Assembly (NCBI GenBank): GCA_910591455.2
Contig: OU342817.1
Location: 12,434,415 to 12,498,414 of the forward strand
DNA: 64,000 nt
Direction of reading: 5' to 3'
Source: Pholis gunnellus
Taxonomy: Eukaryota; Chordata; Actinopteri; Perciformes; Pholidae
Part shown: in pieces, positions 25,554 through 37,118 of the stretch
How the letters are laid out: the number at the start of each line of letters is the position of its first letter
How positions within the stretch are numbered: position 1 is the stretch's first letter
The notes under the pieces: generated by a model
Told to the model about the DNA's origin: nothing
Seen by the model: the letters and a program-made list of their open reading frames with translations, nothing else
The model's database searches: none
Made by a program: the position numbers and the translations under genes

Positions 25554-25742
25554 ATGTCTAAGTGTGTCACCTCCGAACACTGCTGTGAAATCTCTAACCT
25601 GATCCATAAGGAGGTGGTGGAGGAGTGGAGGACCGAGAATGGATTATTGCAAGACGCGTTAAAAAAGGACCCACAGTTGCTTGAAAAGCTTTTGCTTACC
25701 ACTAAGAGCGAGCACACATATATCAAAGAAACGTTGATGTGA
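25554..25742 (+). CDS. Possible small ORF, 62 aa, function unknown
   Basis: Starts MSKCVTSEHCC and ends KETLM. Unlike the other short frames here, it is neither low complexity nor part of a recognised repeat. Its residue mix is typical of a soluble helical protein (Glu, Lys, Leu and a Trp), with segments such as VVEEWRTENGLLQDALKK that could form amphipathic helices. An in-frame stop lies about 44 bp upstream. I do not recognise a family. It could be a microprotein, an exon of an unrecognised gene, a decayed fragment of a retrocopy, or chance. No splice sites or promoter can be assigned. Confidence 0.2.
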   Translation: MSKCVTSEHCCEISNLIHKEVVEEWRTENGLLQDALKKDPQLLEKLLLTTKSEHTYIKETLM

Positions 25743-27175
25743 TGCAGCTGTGTGTGACTTGCAAAAAACAAAGAAAGGGATGTAACATATCATCTTGCTG
25801 AGAATCTGACTTTATCTGCTGAATAGTTACTGCACAGTTTTTTCAAATATGTGCTACTCTAAATGACAAACATGAAAGAGGGAAGAAAGGCAGACAAGGA
25901 CACTTGTATGTGATAATGATTCGTTTTCACCTATGGAGAGGCAGCAAATTCTAACAGAAAATAAGAGTATGACGCTTATTATTAATGCAGTCTTTAAACC
26001 ATTGTTGGGTGAATAAAAAAAGTTCAAAATTCAAAACGTCAACTTTTTCAAGCACAGTAATCAGAGCTGTATTTGTGGTTAGTATAGAGTTGTTCCTGCA
26101 AATCTAAAATATGACACAATAGTTTAGCTTGAAGGGGTAAAAAAATATGCAGAAAAATACCTTGTGATTGTAGTTTTGTGAAAATTAAGAAATGTCAGAA
26201 AAGACGGTGAGAGAAACACGTAAGATGTTGTCTTTCATCTTGGTCTGTGTGTATGATGAGTCTCTGTATATTTGACCGTATCAGGCAAAGTTTAGTCCGG
26301 GCGCTCACGTCAAGCTTTTAACAATTTACTGGAATAATTTTCATTTAATTTTGCTGCGGCTGTGCTCATGTGATGCTCTGGAACAAATCTAAGCAAGCGT
26401 TGCACAGACTGTCCCCGGGTTCACAAACCTCTCGGTGGAGCCTGAAATACACAACATCTGATGGACAAGAATTGGAAATTTCATGTTTTTATTAGGGAGT
26501 GTACGGTAGAAAGACATAAAGAGCTTTATGTTGCTGCATGCCAACCAAAAGTAAGGAAGGAGAACGAGAAGATGAAAACCATCCATCGTCTGAAAACATA
26601 GCATTCATGCAGTAATTTAGGAAAGCCGTTCTCTGTGGAGAAACATTCCCACTTTAAGAGATATGAATCATTGTCAACTGCGTAACTTTATTTGACAAAG
26701 TGTACTGTACAACATATGGAATACTGTAGTCTTAAATTATTACAATATACATTTTCTCTTGTATTACTAATACTTGCTATTCTTTTGTGTTTTAGTAAAA
26801 TAATAATAAATACTCAAAACATAACAAGTTAACAAACAACGCCGCCGCCGTCTCCCCTCTCTTCCCCCTCTCACCCATCAGTGTTGCTCAAACATCTCGC
26901 CTCAAGCCCATTTTCAACATGGCTGACCGTTTCTGCTGCTGCAAGCTCCGCCATGAGCGTGCATTGATTGCGCCCCTTCATCCTCAGCGTCCCTTCCCTC
27001 ATACCTGAGTAAGGCGACTAATTATCCCGTTCTCACTCTTCCTCATCCCAGATTGAGAGGGTCGGAGGAAAAATCAATAACGGTGCCAAGTGGGGCGGGG
27101 TCAGAGGTCAACGAGGTCCTTGACAAGTGTGTCAGGGGAAGGATGGAGTGAGAGAGGGAAAAAGTGCTTGTGTAT

Positions 27176-27180
<5 letters not shown>

Positions 27181-27209
<29 letters not shown>
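27181..27209. repeat. (TG)n microsatellite
   Basis: TG tract; a second, imperfect one follows at 27338-27390. Confidence 0.9.
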
Positions 27210-27211
<2 letters not shown>

Positions 27212-27333
27212 GTGTGTATGTTGCATAAGGAGTGGTCAAGAGAAACAGAGTGACCAAAGGCCTCGTGGGTGCAAGTGTCAGGCTTGTCAGGGATCAAATA
27301 TATGACCATTGATCGGAGCTGTGCGTGTGCGTG

Positions 27334-27337
<4 letters not shown>

Positions 27338-27373
<36 letters not shown>

Positions 27374-27390
27374 TGTGTGTGTGTGTGTGT
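27338..27390. repeat. (GT)n microsatellite with interruptions
   Basis: GT tract with GC and GG interruptions, close to the tract at 27181-27209. Confidence 0.9.
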
Positions 27391-27669
27391 ATTAGATGGT
27401 GATGAATGTGTGCGTTTGTTTGGATCATGGTGGAATCTGACAGGGGTGATGAGTCATCATATAAAGCCCATTATGGCCAAACAAGCCAATGAAACAAATG
27501 AATCCCATGAGATGTCGTAATAAAGACCCTGCCATTCATCCGTCCCTCCGTCCATCCATTTGTCTATCCGTCGATTCTCACCTTTAATGATATCAGAGCT
27601 AAGAACAAAAATATATTTTAGATGATAGAAATTAACTTTTTTAAGTGTACTTGGTTCATCTTAGCATAC

Positions 27670-27922
27670 TTAAAGGATCCACATTTTGGGAAATACGTTT
27701 ATTTTCTTTCTTGTTAAGTTGGTTAGGTATGAAGCTACAGCCAGCATCAGTTTAAGAGACTGTTACTCGTGATGTCAACGTTTATGCTAAGCCAAGCTAA
27801 CTGTCTCCCGACTCCCATTTCATATTAATTAATGGATAGATACGAGTGGTATCTTCTCATCTAACTCTTGGCAAGAAAGAGCATAAGCGCATTTCCCAAA
27901 ATGTTGATTTTATTCCTTTAAA
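27670..27922. repeat. Palindromic-ended MITE-like repeat, short copy
   Basis: Begins TTAAAGGATCCACATTTTGG and ends with its near reverse complement (CCCAAAATGTTGATTTTATT then CCTTTAA). The interior has GAAGCTACAGCCAGCATCAG and TCTCATCTAACTCTTGGCAA, shared with the copies at 21956 and 24478. The long inverted ends are clearest in this copy. Confidence 0.65.
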
Positions 27923-28717
27923 ATAGTTCAAAAATCACCAGTTAAAATGTATTGAAAAATGTACCTTTTATCCCACAATGTTGAAATGTCCAGAACAGAT
28001 GTTTAAATGTATTCAAAATGCAGCTCCGAAGCCCAAACGGCTTTACCAGAAGCTCATCTGCAATAATGTCGATCTCCTGCTGATGCTCAATTTGGCCTTT
28101 CATTCCCCACTGTTTAAATTCCACATCAGTAATCGTTCACTGTAATCTTCCCAGAAACACATAATCACTTTTACTGCCCAGGAATTAGCTCACACTTCTC
28201 TCAGGGGACTGTGTGTGTGTGTGTGTGTGTGTGTATGTGACTTGATCACAGCCATTTGATGACTGACATCCACTCCATGATGAAGGTAATTATGCCTGTT
28301 GTACGCTATATAAAATGGAAAATAATGAAGACAAAGACAGAAGTGACATGAGGAGGGTTTTCACTTCCAATAGAAACTTTTGTCATATGCTCACAAATAA
28401 ATGTGTGCGAGCGAGGGCATTATGTTGTGCAGTGTTTGAGCTCCAGAGGTGTCAACAGACAAACACCTCTACTGTACATCCACGCCACACACGAGAGCAG
28501 TAGATGTGGGAAAAGGAAGATGAAGCATCGAAGAAATCCATTTGCAATTTAAATGGAAATGTAATGAGCCCATGGTGGCAGTGAATTAGCCTGCTGATCA
28601 ATTGATCATGTCAAGGACAAATAGGTAAACAAACATATCCATTAGCCTCCTGCTCCACCTCCTCCCTCTGCTCCCTGCTGTGGAAAAGTGCTGGAGGATC
28701 ACTGAGAGGTGTGTATG

Positions 28718-28720
<3 letters not shown>

Positions 28721-28766
<46 letters not shown>
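28721..28766. repeat. (GT)n microsatellite
   Basis: Pure GT tract of about 23 units. Confidence 0.9.
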
Positions 28767-28769
<3 letters not shown>

Positions 28770-29128
28770 GGAGAAAAACAGCAAACACGGCCTAAAGTGG
28801 GTTTTCATGCGGAGACGCCCTAAAAAACATTAAGTGCTCACTGCAAACACATATACACAAGTGTAAACACACTAACACACACAATCGCATACCCCACTGT
28901 GACCGTCCTGCCCAGCTCGTTAGACAGACAGTTGGGCCCAGCAAGGTTCCTTTCAGAGGCAATGGAGAGAGCAAAGCGGGAGGGAGGGGCAGGGCAGGGG
29001 GGGGGGGGGCTCTGACTCAAACAAGGAGCAAGACGAGAGAAAACAAGTGAGAAAGAGATCGAGTGAAGAGATGACCAGAGGACAGCGGGCTGGAACCAGA
29101 CCTGCTGCCTGGCTTCACCCCAATCTCT

Positions 29129-29130
<2 letters not shown>

Positions 29131-29167
<37 letters not shown>
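29131..29167. repeat. (GT)n microsatellite
   Basis: Pure GT tract of about 18 units, immediately left of a decayed dispersed repeat. Confidence 0.9.
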
Positions 29168-29169
<2 letters not shown>

Positions 29170-29929
29170 CCTATCTTAAGCTTCCTTTGGGGACACATTT
29201 CAGACTAAACACCAGTTAATTGGGGATGGCTTGCCAAAAGGCAGATTTTTGAGTCATTGGTTAAGAGTTGGGGTTAGGGTTAGGCAAGTGGTGGTTAGGG
29301 TAAATCTTGAAGAAATTAATATAAGTCAATATAATGTTCCCAAAAGTTGCCCAAGTGAATATATGTGTGTATATATGCAGTTGATTCACAACACTAATGT
29401 AACTGTTAATTCCTGCTCTAAGAAACAACTTAAATTAGTGTTTGCACCGTACTTCTGTTCAGTCTTAAAGAGCACCGTCATCAAACTTTAATTTTGTATT
29501 TATTTTCAAGGAAAGATGCTTGACTTTGGAGCAAGCCAAAACATTGATATTCCATAAATCATTTTGGCCACCGAGCCACATCTCTTATCGGTCACAGTTG
29601 CTTGTTTCTCTAATCTATCAGAAGTCTCAATCACCACAACTAACGCATCTTAATAAGAAATAGATGAAGAGCTTCTTTTGTTTAAGTGCCTGTCAAAATA
29701 ACTTGATTACTGCCTAATGGTCAAAGCAAGCAGAAAGTTTCATGGACAATCAGTATGGCTGCTCAAAAAGATGTGTTGGGCTTCGTTGCGGCGTAGAGAC
29801 CCAAACCTACATGATTAAAATGTTCACAGATAAATTCTGGCTACATGCTATTATTGTTGCTCTCTCTTATGTTACATGTCCGTCTCAACTGCTCACTATA
29901 GAATAACAAACAAATAACGATGCTAGCAG

Positions 29930-30262
29930 CTCTGATACAGCAATGCTTTGAACTGAATGCCAACACCAGCTTGCTAACATGCTCACAATAATAATGCTAA
30001 CATGGGGATATCTAACAATAACGTTCCTCATTTGAGTTTTGCACGTCAGCAAGCTAACATTTGCTAATTAGCACTTAACACATCAGGCAACCACTCTGAA
30101 AAGTGAAGCCAATGCGGAAATCTCATTAGATTTGCAGGGATATTGGACATATTTGGACCTGATGATGGCGGTAGATTAAAATACCAGGAATTACGAAAAT
30201 CTTTAGGATGCATCCTCTGGGGACAATGAATGTCTGGATGATATTGCCATCCATAGAGCCAC
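29930..30262. repeat. Dispersed repeat with GCTAACAT motif and GATGATGGCG module
   Basis: The left part is rich in GCTAACAT and TTTGCTAATTAGCAC. The right part has TTGGACCTGATGATGGCGGT, TCCTCTGGGGACAATGAATG and GATATTGCCATCCATAGAGC. This string of modules is a frequent teleost dispersed repeat from memory. A related fragment (TATCCTCTGTGGATCATGAA) lies at 57174 in a pif1 intron. Confidence 0.55.
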
Positions 30263-33200
30263 ACATATGGCTAACAAAACAAAACTAATGATTAATAGTT
30301 AATTTACTAATGCTTTATATATTATTACTAAGTTAATAATTAATTAAGTAATGAATTATGCTGGCAATTATCCGCCTCCCTAACGTGATTGTAAAACTGT
30401 AGATGTAAAATGTCATTTTTATTAACAAAGACTTGATTAGAAAGTACATATTAATGCAATAGGAATAATCACAATTGCATTTCTACTAGAAAGGATGAAC
30501 ACCATCACAACCGAGCAACCCCAAAGTTGCCATACTTGATAGTTTATAACTCATTTATAAAGTATTACATTAATTACAAGCGTTTAGTTAGAACTGAGTA
30601 AGCCATTTTAAACGGTGCTTTAAAGTGGTACCAGATATTTTCTCCATTTGAAAAGTGAATGCTGCTTTACTCATCTGCAGGGATAGGTTGTTTTGTATAC
30701 AGTTTTCAATTAATTTAATTTGGACAACTGTTTGGATTGCTTATGTCTCAGATACATACAGGCTCAGTAAAGACAGAAGAGGAGGAGACACAAGAGAAGA
30801 TGACAGCCTATTTCATGCAAGCTGCCTGTTCAGTGAACAGAAAAAAGTGCCTCCATCTCCACTTCCAAAGCAGGATAGGATATTGCCCTTAGCTTTTCAG
30901 GGCAAGGACACGTGGAAAGGCATTTGGAATATTATAATAACCTAACATCTGTATCTTGCAGTGTAAATGATCTATATTGGTGACACGCCAAATTAGGAGC
31001 ATATCACTATACAGCTAAAAAAATATGATGCACTTTGCACAAGACCTTTAGAAGGAGAGTAGATCCAATTTCCTTGTGTGTAATTAAACATTGTCACACA
31101 TTAACTGGGAATTCTGCAAATATATACCTCCAAGTCTAAAACGCACAAGAACAAAGAATAAAACACGGCTGATGAGGAAACAGCAGGTTAATTCAGGATG
31201 AAGAGAGCGGGAAAAAGAAAGAGCTTTTTAAAGAGGACCATTTGTAAAACAAGGAGTTTAAAGCCAGATTATAGGGCAACAATGACTCAATCCCTTATGT
31301 TCATTCCTGTAATACGCTGTGAAGAGGAGGATTTATACTTTATTGTGGTGGAATGCATCCAGGCTGCCTCTGCGTCTGCCTGCCTCTTTGGGAAACATTT
31401 TCCTCCTCCTGAGGCCAGGTGTAATCCCTGCACAGAGGAAACAGAGATGCCTTCAGCCAACTGCTGATCAGCCTTATAATGGTTCAAGTATTACGAGTGA
31501 TACCACCAGAGGGAAGATTCCTTCAATCCAGTTGAAAGCTCTCTCTACACTGGCGGACTCTGCAGAGGGCTATATGCGCTTGGTTTGGATGGCTGGTTGC
31601 TGGATTTCTTCCCGACTACTCTGCTCGTCTCCTGGTCTGAGTTGGATTGCATTGGATTGTCTTAATTGTCTCTAATGGCTAAATTGTCCCAACTATTTGC
31701 TTCATTAACTCCGTGTTAGCTCTATTAGGAATGAATGGAGCTGGAGAGGAGACGGTAATTGAGAGTGTTAATGAAGGCAACATGATGAGTGCCATGCTGA
31801 AAGTAAAAGTAGGCTTTTGATTGCACCTTTGACAGATTGGGGGAGCATTTTATTCAGAAAAGATCTCAATTAACTTACATTTTAAAAAGGTAAAAAAGGC
31901 TTTTCCAGGTGGAAAATTACAGCCAAACCCAATGAAATTCTCAGCATAATGTCATATTCAACACATTGAAAGATCAGTGTCAGTATTTTAATTATTTTAA
32001 ACCTCTATTTAAGCCTTGAAAATCATTGAGCTTCTCGACATTTGCAATGATTACGAGAAATACACAGATGTTGACGTACCCTTAATGCAGCAGGTATCAG
32101 CTGGTATCAGCACCTATCCCTCAGAGCTCTGACTAAAACCGTCAGACTTGAGCTCACAGTCTGCTAAACCCAGCTCCCGATTAAGGTTTGATTGTCCGTA
32201 TAGTGGAGCAGTGGGATTTGTAGTAAAGACAGATGTTTTAGAGGAAGTGAAAGGATTCTGTCTCCACAGCCGAGTTTAAGCTTTGTCATCGTTGTTAAGA
32301 TTTGGCCTCGTGAACCCATTTCTTTAATTGGAATCTGGGCGAAGGAGGATAAGAGGACAGGCCACACCTGAGTCAAACAGTATTTGGAATATACAGTTTT
32401 TAACCTGTAAAGTATCACTGGTTAGGACAATTTTTGACTGTGACACACAAATCTAAGTACTTTAATAAATGGAACTACTCACATAAAAATAATGAGACTT
32501 AGTACTTGTTCAAGGAGTCCTAAGAATGAGCAAAAGCCTGTATTTCTCATACACCCCGTATATACATTGAGTGGCACATGACCTATCTACTCTATCTAAA
32601 ATGATGAAAGATGTTTTTTGATCTTTCTGTATCGCTATTGTACTGATGAGTACAACCTTAGAATTTGTGCTCAAAAACAACATATCAGACCCATGGAGAC
32701 ACAATAGAAGTCTAGGGCGATGTTACTCAAATGTAAAGGAAAATTATCTGTTTCATCTTTTTTTTTGTAAATGACAGCGATTGAATGTTATTTGAATTAT
32801 ATAATCCAGTAGGCCTTCAGTAGCAGATAGAAACCCAGAGCACCTTTAAGATTGACGAAAGAAACCCTAAAAAAAGTGCTCATAGGTTATGGTACTCTGA
32901 GGTTAATTAGGAAATGCTTCATACTGTAAATACACAGATAATTTATATTATGGGCTTAGTTTTACAGATCTCAGCTTGATTTTTTCAAATGAAGAAAACT
33001 GTAGGCCTAACTAATACCAAAATATGTCATCTAAATGTAAACAAGAAGACATACCCACCACCAAAAATGTAATCACAAAACTGCACTCTCCAGTTGTTTG
33101 ACAGGGTTAAACTCTAGACAACAACTAAAGGCATTTAAGTTTAGTGATAGAAATACAAACCTGTAGTTCCAATTAATTATGGAAACAGCATTTTGCCAGT

Positions 33201-33555
33201 TTTTCATCTATATGTCTGTTTAATTATGTGTACAGGTATTTGTATAAGTGAAAGTTATCTGCAGTTATCTTCACCCAACAACTTCCTGCTGAGTCTCTAA
33301 TGATTTAAAAGACCAGAGCTCTGTTTGGCAACTTTACTATCATTTCTTCAGTATCATATTGTATTATGTGTGTGGAGTTATGTGGTCAAAATATTAATAT
33401 TATTCACGGATCATTCCAGTTGTGCAGCAGTTATAGTGAACACATGTGAAAGTTCCTCCATGCAGGTGAAAGCTTGTCAGTATTACTTAGCTCTTCCAGG
33501 AAACGTAGACCCTCCCTGTATGATCTTTCATAGTTCAATCCTTCAGTGTGTGAGA

Positions 33556-33559
<4 letters not shown>

Positions 33560-33606
<47 letters not shown>

Positions 33607-33611
33607 CTCTC
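33560..33611. repeat. (CT)n microsatellite
   Basis: CT tract of about 25 units with one CG interruption. Confidence 0.9.
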
Positions 33612-33674
33612 TTATTTTCTTTCTCATTCTCTGACACTCTCCAGTTTTTCCTCTCTTTTTTTCAACACATAGGT

Positions 33675-33802
33675 GGATTAAGGCAGAGGGGCTTTTGTTT
33701 AGATAAAGCGAAGGATTAAGGAGAGATTTGCCCCCATAAAGTTGTGGGCTTAATGGGCCTTTTATCCCTGCATGTCCCTAAAGCTGTGTTGCCTCTGGAT
33801 TA
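33675..33802. promoter_or_regulatory. Cluster of three GGATTA OTX-type sites (candidate enhancer)
   Basis: GGATTA occurs at 33675-33680, 33713-33718 and 33797-33802, all in the same orientation. GGATTA/TAATCC is the core recognised by K50 homeodomains such as OTX2, PITX and DMBX1 itself. OTX2 acts in the same midbrain territory as Dmbx1. That this cluster is an enhancer for dmbx1 about 7 kb downstream is inference. Confidence 0.3.
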
Positions 33803-35183
33803 GGACTACACAATGGGGCCCCTTGTGCAGAGGGATCCGGGCCAGAGAGAGCGAGAGAGAGAGGAGAGAAGGCAAGGAAAAGAAATGAGACAGAAGGACA
33901 CAGACAAGGGAGAAAAGAGGGCAAGAAGAAAGAGAGAAGGATGGAGAGAAAAAAGAGGGGGAATTATACAGCTTTTAGAGGAAACTGACAGGTTGAAAAC
34001 TTTTAGAGGAGGGATTTGCAGAGGAGATCCTGAGATCTTGTCACCAATCGAAGGGATTTCAGGAGGATTCAGAGGCGTGGTGCTGACAATAAAGCAAAAA
34101 AACTGTTGCTGTCTTTTTAAATTCATTTATCTCACTGTTTTTTTTTAAAAATAAATAGGAAAGCGGGTCTTACTGTTGAAGTGCTGCTAATAACGTGTCT
34201 AAGAAGTGGCTTCTGGCAAATTGCTTTGTTATTCTTGTCAAAAAAGGTCTCCGCAAGAAGTCGATTTTAAACTACACATCAAAATGATTAATTGCCCTGG
34301 GATGAACAGATGCTGAAATACCCTTGAATGGTGCCAGGGAGGCTGAGGCTTGCTGGATTGCAGACCTAATGTATTCATGAAGTTGCAGAAATATCATTAA
34401 GAGTATTAATTAGCTATTAGTGAGCAGAATTCACCGGCATTAAAGATGGTTTTGGTTTTCATACATCTATCAAATACAGGCTGAGACAAGAGGAGAAAGT
34501 ACACTTATCTGTATGAATTATTCAATATAGGTAAGAAAATGATTTCTAAAGGGTTAAACCTGACATGAGATCAATGCAGAAACAACAGAGATATATCCTG
34601 GACCAGACGTGTTAAGGCTTTACTCACTTTTCTGATGTTAAAAGATCCCAACAACTCAAGTTCCTTTGTCAAATTAACATTTTTCTCTTTTTTTTTAATT
34701 TAGGGTTGTTCGTCAACTGGAGGTCATTGTTTACCCACCTTATATTCAGCAGTGCATGGCTGGGTACAGGGGTAAGGGGAGCTGTTTTTTGGCGTTTAAG
34801 CCCTTCAGATGCGCTGGACAGCTCTAGTCGCACTAAGGAGCTTTAGGTGGAGAGGCGCTGAGAAGAAACTCTTTCTCGCTTTAATTGCTTTAGAGACGGT
34901 CCTCACAAAGAGACAGTGGCCAGATTTACCTCCCGTTTAAGTTCTTATTTCCATTGGTTCACAAGTTAATCCTCTTTCTTTCTCAGACCTCGGAGAAAAA
35001 CCGAGTGAGCCTACCAAGGCGACAGAAACCAGAGAGGCACACGAGTTTTTCCAGACGATGGGAAAAGACTTTGAAGCACACATGAAAAAAGTTTGATGTG
35101 GTTAAAAACAAACAGATTTAGAAGGAAAGACGCACCAGGGAGATGATATTTCGATACATCAATTACACCAGGCAGTTCGGCCT

Positions 35184-35215
35184 AATAACAATAATAATAA
35201 TAATAATAATAATAA
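35184..35215. repeat. (AAT)n microsatellite
   Basis: AAT/TAA trinucleotide tract of about 10 units. Confidence 0.9.
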
Positions 35216-35637
35216 TGAAAATAATAATTATATTAATATTGTGTCACAATAAACCTACTTATTTTTTATGGCCCCCAAAAAAGTAAACAAACCCTATATA
35301 TCACCACAGTTAAAAAAATATATTGTTATATTTGTGTAACGTTGGAGCAAATAAACATCGAATAATCCGTTTAGACTGTGATAACAGCGAAAGTCTCACG
35401 TTGTTGTTTGGTGGTTTCGTATCAAGAATGTACCGCAAGAGTGACAATAATGTTCATTTCCTTCTCTTCGTTTATTTCGTTAGCGTTTTGTATCTAATCA
35501 ATGTAACGTAATAATTTAAACTACAATATTTGAGTGGTGTTAACTTGGATATTATATGAAATATAATATATATATTTTAAATAAAACAAAACAACACCTC
35601 TCCCCCCCACACACACACCTTCTTTCTCTCTCTCTCT

Positions 35638-35657
35638 CACAAACACAAACACAAACA

Positions 35658-35737
<80 letters not shown>
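35638..35737. repeat. (CAAACA)n plus (CA)n compound microsatellite
   Basis: Four CAAACA-type units followed by about 38 CA units. The 135-aa Cys-Val frame on the minus strand across it is an artefact. Confidence 0.95.
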
Positions 35738-35738
<1 letters not shown>

Positions 35739-36792
35739 CCACACATATAACATTTAATGTCCACAAACCCCTGATTGTCTTTAAACAATGCGTCTGGGTG
35801 GAGTTTTAATGCGTAAAAACGCATGGACATAAATATTCTGTATTCCATGAAATCTTTTGTCTTCTGTTCAAATGTGTTCACAGGGAGAAACATGGTCAGA
35901 GATAAAACTGCGTTATAGGCCAAGCACTTTCCCAAAGAATCTCCCCCAAAAATATGCAAGCTTTACATTAAAAGGCTACTTTGCGCTGCCCTTAATTCCC
36001 TACCTAAACGGTTTTGCTCCGGGAGAAGAAATCGTCTCTAAAAACCCTTCAAGAAGAGAAGGGCATTATTGCCCTAATCCTCTTACCCGCAGTCATTTTA
36101 AGACAGGGGTTTTTGGAGGCTGAGATGGCGTCTTGTCTTCCCGATCCCATCCCAAATCCTTCCAGGCCGGGGGAGAGTCTAAAGGCAGCGCCCTGGCATC
36201 TATTAGCCATCTCTCTAAAGTCTCTCTCTCCTCCAGTGGCATGGAGCAAAAAGCCGAAAAGCAAACAAACTTAAGATTGGTCGCTTTTTCTCACAAAAAC
36301 TAAGGATAGGCAATCGGATTCATGATACAAGTGCATACAAGCAGTTTGTAGTAGATTTGAAAAAAACAAAAATATATAAAATAATGTTATACACCTCATA
36401 GTTGTCAATGTTTAAAATGTGTTTTTCATTAGCTTATATTATAAAATCATTTAGAAACGCGTGCAGAACCAATTCCCCCACTTGTTTAAAGTTTGTATAA
36501 CCTATAACATAATTCACAAAGTTGCGATTCGTAAAGAAATAAAATCAATCCTACATCATATCGATCCCATATCAATAGGCCTATATATGTTTTGCAAAAA
36601 CGGAGCCATTAAAAAGCGTCAATCTTCACATATACAGGCGATGTTTATCGATGTCAATAAAAAAACATGTGGACAGACTCGGAGGGATTTAGCGGACATA
36701 ATGTGCTTAAATTGATCATGTTTGAAAATAACACCAGAAGTCTGCCGCTGAACGATCCGCGATCTTATTTACTCGACTGACAGCACGGAGAG

Positions 36793-36797
36793 CCAAT
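36793..36797 (+). promoter_or_regulatory. CCAAT box upstream of the putative dmbx1 leader exon
   Basis: CCAAT in the context GAGAGCCAATAGAAAG, followed by CpG-richer sequence that leads into the predicted first exon. The placement fits a proximal promoter; the transcription start is not visible. Confidence 0.35.
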
Positions 36798-36839
36798 AGA
36801 AAGCCAGCATGACCCCCGCGAAGCTCTCCTTAAAGTCCC

Positions 36840-37118
36840 TCCACCGGGCTCTCGCACCAGCAGATGGCGGCTTCCCACTTCTGCGCGAGACGGGAGAATT
36901 CACAACTAGAGGAGCAGGTGGAGCGCGAGCGGACGGACTTGTAGTGAAGCAACAAACTGGATGACTTGTGTATCTTACTGTTGGACAAAAGGACGGGAAA
37001 AGTGGGCATTATAAAAAACAAAACAGCACAAGGCAGCAAGCAAGAGCAGAAGAGAAACCTGAAAGTTGAGGATTGTCTGCGTACGAAGTGACGGAAAAGA
37101 CTACGGTCTCTACAAGAG
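36840..37118 (+). other. dmbx1: Probable untranslated first exon of dmbx1
   Basis: The first coding exon of dmbx1 is preceded by a good splice acceptor (TTCATTTCCGCAG, exon from 40611), so a spliced leader must lie upstream. The best candidate is this GC-richer, CpG-containing segment, which ends in a good donor (TACAAGAG then GTAAAC at 37119). The intron would be about 3.5 kb. The 5' limit is a guess. It contains an upstream ORF (36864-36944). An alternative leader cannot be excluded. Confidence 0.45.
36864..36944 (+). other. Upstream ORF (26 codons) in the putative dmbx1 leader
   Basis: Starts at ATGGCGGCT, which also matches a YY1-type motif, and reads 26 codons (MAASHFCARREN...) to a TAG. 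If the leader exon is real, ribosomes would meet this ORF before the dmbx1 start codon, which could dampen translation. The context CAGATGG has G at +4 but C at -3, so leaky scanning is likely. Confidence 0.3.

Larger units (their letters stand above)
25004..27669. other. Intergenic DNA; candidate regulatory block and small ORF
   Basis: Unique sequence at about 25170-25500 with balanced composition and TAATT cores (TCAATCAATTACGG near 25377) may be regulatory. A small ORF that looks unusually protein-like follows at 25554-25742 and is listed separately. GT microsatellites occur at 27181-27209 and 27338-27390. Confidence 0.4.
27923..29935. other. Intergenic DNA with GT tracts and repeat fragments
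   Basis: No gene. Contains GT/TG tracts at 28209-28234, 28721-28766 and 29131-29167, a G run near 28997-29009, and after 29170 a decayed dispersed repeat that includes a telomere-like GGGTTAGGGTTAGG string at 29272-29285. Confidence 0.5.
30263..36780. other. Gene-free region upstream of dmbx1 with candidate enhancers
   Basis: No protein gene is supported. Contents include an AT-rich repeat-like stretch at 30276-30635, a CT tract at 33560-33611, a purine-rich tract at 33843-33963, an AAT tract at 35184-35215 and a long CA tract at 35660-35737. Three GGATTA (OTX-type) sites cluster at 33675-33802. Another TAATCC site lies at 36075-36080 in unique moderate-GC sequence (about 35970-36250). Sequence at 34230-34450 with ATTAATTAGC cores also has enhancer-like texture. 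Confidence 0.4.
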
